A DNA stretch of 64,000 nt from Apoderus coryli (lineage: Eukaryota > Arthropoda > Insecta > Coleoptera > Attelabidae), in assembly GCA_911728435.2 (NCBI GenBank), contig OU452199.1:15944860-16008859 (forward strand), in the 5' to 3' direction. Shown piece by piece: positions 60,551-64,000 of the stretch. The number at the start of each line of letters is the position of its first letter. Within the stretch, counting starts at the first letter, position 1. A model generated the notes under the pieces. It was given only the letters and a program-made list of their open reading frames with translations, had not been told where the DNA came from and did no database searches. A program made the position numbers and the translations under genes.

Positions 60551-61416
60551 ATCATCATCGCTAAAAGTCTATTCAAAATATCCAGCAACTTTCGACAAAA
60601 AAGGGTAATCACAAAAATGTTGCTGAAGAGTATAAACCAACTAAAATTCATTTAATTTAAATGATATGTTGTAGCGTATAATATTGATTCTAAAATTCTT
60701 AGTTACAAAATGAGTTTGATTCGATTAAAAAAATGTAAGGTTGAGAGTACGAAAGAGACATAATAAATTATCATCTAGTTAATATACAGAGAGATTAGAA
60801 ATTAAGTTGAAAATGTTCGCCTTTTGTTTTAAAACTGCTTCTCAGGTTCGTTTTTGTCCAGAAGTGTGTTTTCAAATATTGAACCCAAATTTATATTAAT
60901 TTGGCTTAGATATATTACGTTAATCTTGCAATATTTGTTGTAATTCTCATTCATATATTGTTTCTTTGTGCATCCCAAATGCAATCATCATCGCTAAAAG
61001 TCTATTCAAAATATCCAGCAACTTTCGACAAAAAAGGGTAATCACAAAAATGTTGCTGAAGAGTATAAACCAACTAAAATTCATTTAATTTAAATGATAT
61101 GTTGTAGCGTATAATATTGATTCTAAAATTCTTAGTTACAAAATGAGTTTGATTCGATTAAAAAAATGTAAGGTTGAGAGTACGAAAGAGACATAATAAA
61201 TTATCATCTAGTTAATATACAGAGAGATTAGAAATTAAGTTGAAAATGTTCGCCTTTTGTTTTAAAACTGCCTCTCAGGTTCGTTTTTGTCCAGAAGTGT
61301 GTTTTCAAATATTGAACCCAAATTTATATTAATTTGGCTTAGATATATTACGTTAATCTTGCAATATTTGTTGTAATTCTCATTCATATATTGTTTCTTT
61401 GTGCATCCCAAATGCA
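60551..61416. repeat. 433-bp tandem duplication in da intron 3
   Basis: Copies 60551-60983 and 60984-61416 are head to tail and almost identical. The only difference I noticed is AAACTGCTTCTC (first) versus AAACTGCCTCTC (second). The left start (CAGAATCATCATCG), the junction (GCAATCATCATCG) and the right end (GCAATCATTTATC) share AATCAT, a 6-bp microhomology. The unit has no gene and no transposon end. The near identity means a very recent event, or an assembly artefact. Confidence 0.95.
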
Positions 61417-61670
61417 ATCATTTATCTATGCATATAAAGTTAATATATTTCAATTATTATTCATATATTCTAACCGACAAAATTTAGTATAAAACTAAAT
61501 TAATTTACACTAATTTGCACTAAATACTATTTTGAATGTCATCAATAATTAATAATAAACTGACGTTGAATTAAAATAAATTTTGTTGGTTGTAACACAT
61601 ATTGTTGTAGTTAGACATGTTTTTTCTTTATTTTTTGCATGCATTTTTTTTTTGTTTTTGTGTGATGAAG

Positions 61671-61739
61671 CCTGCCGCCCCTGAAGCACAGCGCTTAGAT
61701 GATGCTATCGGTTTCTTGCGGGACCACGCTGAGGTTACG
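61671..61739 (+). CDS. da: daughterless, exon 4 (23 codons), extra RLDDAI helix
   Basis: The exon encodes PAAPEAQRLDDAIGFLRDHA then EVT, phase 0, with a strong donor ACG|GTAAGT. The core RLDDAIGFLRDHAE is clearly related to RLDDAINVLRNHAE in the next exon, so the helix is present twice in tandem. Vertebrate TCF4/TCF12 also have two such helices in a row (LQDAMSFLKDVCE then [13 protein letters not shown]). The acceptor is uncertain. GATGAAG|CCT at 61670 follows the long T-rich tract, while CACAG|CGC at 61691 is a better consensus and would give a 16-codon exon in the same phase. The small size and phase would allow exon skipping without a frameshift. Confidence 0.82.
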
Positions 61740-62170
61740 GTAAGTTTAACAAGAATGATGATTGCACATTTATTTATATTTAGTCTATTATTTTTTGCCC
61801 ATCATTTTTTGCTTTCCGCTTATAACTGTCAAATATGGAAACCATTTATTTTAGAGCATTTGCAAAATGTATAAATTATTTTTACTCACGCTAATCAGTC
61901 TTTTAGGTGTTGATATTTGAATAAATTATGTATTTTATATGGCGTACTGTGTTTCAGTTGCCAATTTAACAATACTTTTTCGACATAGCAATAATATGTT
62001 TTGCTCAATTATCATAATTCGCTATGGTGACTCAACAAGCCAAAATAATTGGATCTACATTTCGTGGGGGGTGTCTTAGAAAGACAGTGCGCTGTGTACT
62101 TACTACTACTGACTAGAAACTGATTATTTTTAACTTGTTAATGTACATTTCAAAGACTTTATGCTTGTAG
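61740..62170. other. da: da intron 4 (431 bp)
   Basis: This is a short AT-rich intron from GTAAGT to ATGCTTGTAG. No other feature is recognised. The open frame that runs from exon 4 into it (to 61874) is read-through of the intron and not coding. Confidence 0.8.
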
Positions 62171-62363
62171 GGCACACGTATGGAAGAAAGACTGGATGAT
62201 GCGATAAATGTACTAAGGAATCATGCCGAATCGCAAATAGGATTAGGGCAACTTCCTGGTAGTTTGTCACATCAAATGGCACAACTAGGATACACACCTA
62301 CGCCAACCACGGACCCTCATCTACCAGATCCAGTAAAAGTAGAACGAAGTACATACAATACAA
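62171..62363 (+). CDS. da: daughterless, exon 5 (64 codons + 1 base), AD2-type helix
   Basis: Starts in phase 0 after CTTGTAG with GTRMEERLDDAINVLRNHAE, one of the most conserved E-protein segments outside the bHLH (Drosophila Da has VRMEERLDDALNVLRNH, vertebrates [20 protein letters not shown]). It continues with SQIGLGQLPGSLSHQMAQLG and DPHLPDPVKVERSTYNT and ends one base into a codon at donor CAA|GTAAGC. The single base A plus the first two bases of the exon at 63933 restores Lys, giving NTKKRKEPPD. The helix belongs to the second activation domain. VKVE is a possible sumoylation-like motif (inference). Confidence 0.95.
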
Positions 62364-63932
62364 GTAAGCAGCTTTCTGTGCACAAAAATATCTTGAACTT
62401 ATTGTGATTTTACAAAGTAGAAACATAACGTTTTTATTTGGTTATTGCGAAGAAAAACTGAAACAAAATTAATACGTTAAACTTTTAAATCGAACTTCAC
62501 ATAATTGAACCCACAATGTAAAACTTTATGTTGTGTTATTTATTTATTTATCCAAACAACTGGGTTTATGTTTCAAAGTACACTTAAGGTGTTAAATATC
62601 ATTAACAAAACTATCAATTCATAAGTTGATCCTAAATAAAGCGATATGTTTCGGACACCAAAATTTTCATCATCACTCATCTCCTTATCATAGATATTTG
62701 AAAAACTCTTTGCAATGATTGTGAATATATACCAGATACTGTTTATTTTAAATAATGTTTAAATATTTTGATCATTTTTTGATTATGTAAGTATCTCGGT
62801 TATATACATATTGATATACATGAATCTGGAATTTGTGCGAGTTGACAGCACCTAGGTTCTATTGAACCCTTAATTCAATAGCGACATGTACGGCTAATCA
62901 ACAGCAAGGCTGGCCGCCGTTCTGCCAGGATGTATTCCCATATGTCCGAAAGGTCATTACTACTTGTACACTATCTGTGTAGATTGTGGTCGTTGTGTCC
63001 ATATTTTTACGGGCAGTTTCGTTTGTGGTGATGAATATACCAGCAAGGTCGGAGTGAATGATGTCAGTATGTTTAAATTAAGTTTCTTATAACATCTGAC
63101 AACGTAGATTAATATTGTTGTATTTATTTATTCAGTTCATTTGATGCGAAAATGCTAAATAACATTCTCATTTTAGTCGTTATTTAGAAAAGTTGTGCGT
63201 GTAATTCTGTACCAGGCGTGATATTAGCCAGTGGAGTAGTTGTTTTGCCTTCTTCTCTAAATTTATGCATAACACTTCAGATAGCGGGGACAGTTTTGTT
63301 CTACATATATCTAATACATCATATTTTTTATATATAGTTGTGATTGACGTCCCAATAGATAAAAAATTTTAGATATGATTTGGGAATTGTCTTCAATTCA
63401 AAAAGACGTGAATAACAATAATAAATCTGATATATTAAACAGATGCTGCGACGGCTTAACATAATTTTTTGTATTCACTTAAATTATGAAAATATTAATT
63501 CATTCTAAACAGTTGTTTTTATAACAACAATAATAATCGAATTATTGAAAAGGCTACCAACATAGAAATTCTCAAATATCTAGAACCCATTAGAAGTTTA
63601 TCCGGCCCGTTTACTCACTCTTCCACAAAGGGTTCAGATTAAGTCATGAGAACGTCAGTTTCTCAAAACTTATTCTGGGACGATATCACAACTGCACAAC
63701 TTATCACCTCACGAAGTCTTGTATAGTTTAATCCATTGCTTTCAATGAAATACAAAATTGCTATAGCCCAATCTGCACGCGATAACATAAATACTAATAC
63801 TTGATTTTACGAGGTACTAAACTGTGAGTTACTACTATGAATTTTGTGCATTAAGATTAATTTAATATTTGTGGTTTGCATATTTATCGGTTTTTTATTC
63901 TTTTCATATTACCAGTCCGATTTATTTTCCAG
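62364..63932. other. da: da intron 5, with a diverged hAT-type repeat segment
   Basis: The intron runs from GTAAGC to TTATTTTCCAG. A segment at about 63135-63245 (ATTTGATGCGAAAATG, CATTTTAGTCGTTATTTA, AGCCAGTGGAGTAGTTG) is a diverged copy of 53480-53625. The patch 62840-63050 is less AT-rich but has no open frame that I can identify. No other feature. Confidence 0.5.
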
Positions 63933-64000
63933 AAAAACGCAAAGAACCACCAGACAGTGATACAAAGCCGTCAAGTTCTGTAGACAGCATAGTACAACCA
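63933..64000 (+). CDS. da: daughterless, exon 6, cut by the window edge
   Basis: Starts after acceptor TTTTCCAG. Joined to exon 5 (phase 1) it reads NTKKRKEPPDSDTKPSSSVD then SIVQP up to the last base of the window. Drosophila Da has the same KKRKE basic cluster followed by a Ser-rich stretch at this place, N-terminal of the bHLH domain; the cluster is a likely nuclear localisation signal. The exon continues past 64000, so the bHLH domain, the C-terminus and the 3' end cannot be seen here. Confidence 0.93.

Noticed and set aside
61617..61874. Single 85-codon protein read from the open frame through exon 4.
   Set aside because: Only 61671-61739 matches Da; the rest is intron read-through across a clear GTAAGT donor and a T-rich acceptor tract.
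1..64000. CRISPR arrays, operons, prokaryotic mobile islands or defence systems.
   Set aside because: The DNA is clearly eukaryotic (spliced E-protein gene, mariner and LINE elements). No regularly spaced direct repeats with unique spacers were seen.

Overview
This is AT-rich genomic DNA from an insect, most likely holometabolous. The order is not certain; a beetle would fit but is not proven. The only host gene I can support is daughterless (da), which encodes the class I bHLH E-protein (orthologue of vertebrate TCF3/TCF4/TCF12). It runs on the + strand from about 21.1 kb to the right edge of the window. Six exons are visible: 21130-21213 (start codon), 56539-56901, 58423-58608, 61671-61739, 62171-62363 and 63933-64000. 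Splice phases match at every junction (0,0,0,0,1). The bHLH domain itself lies past the right edge.

Layout. 1-20.5 kb is upstream DNA with no recognisable host exon. It holds an intact mariner (2741-4072), a mariner remnant (about 5.8-6.3 kb), a small fold-back hairpin (8066-8213), a 5'-truncated non-LTR retrotransposon (8556-9832), a PIF/Harbinger fragment (about 9.9-10.15 kb), a nest of elements with CCCTGTATA-type ends (12173-13454) and a broken DD41D (rosa-like) mariner (about 15.3-16.45 kb). 20.5-21.2 kb is the candidate promoter, 5' leader and first coding exon of a da transcript.

21.2-56.5 kb is one intron of about 35 kb filled with transposon debris. It contains a hAT-like fold-back made of ACCGAAA/TTTCGGT words (22895-23568), a TIR element (25809-26463), a SINE-like tRNA relic (about 27.46 kb), a deletion-derivative mariner with both TIRs (32273-33336), a 1-kb non-coding TIR element (36898-37902), a Tc1/mariner relic (41.6-41.9 kb), a Harbinger fragment (43.9-44.2 kb), another mariner relic (49.3-49.9 kb), a pogo/Tigger relic (50.7-51.9 kb) and hAT/MITE-like sequence (53.0-54.2 kb). 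The remaining da exons follow, with a further mariner relic inside the second intron and a near-perfect 433-bp tandem duplication in the third.

Biology. The da exons encode the low-complexity Ser/Pro-rich activation region and the conserved RLDDAI-helix (AD2-type) region of E-proteins. Da is the obligate dimer partner of tissue-specific bHLH proteins. The start exon at 21130 resembles in position the alternative first exons that give short vertebrate E-protein isoforms. I saw no new enzymatic or defence system. The most unusual items are the hAT-like fold-back of repeated 7-bp words, a repeat family with one copy split by a nested transposon, two consecutive da exons that encode versions of the same helix, and a fresh 433-bp tandem duplication between da exons.
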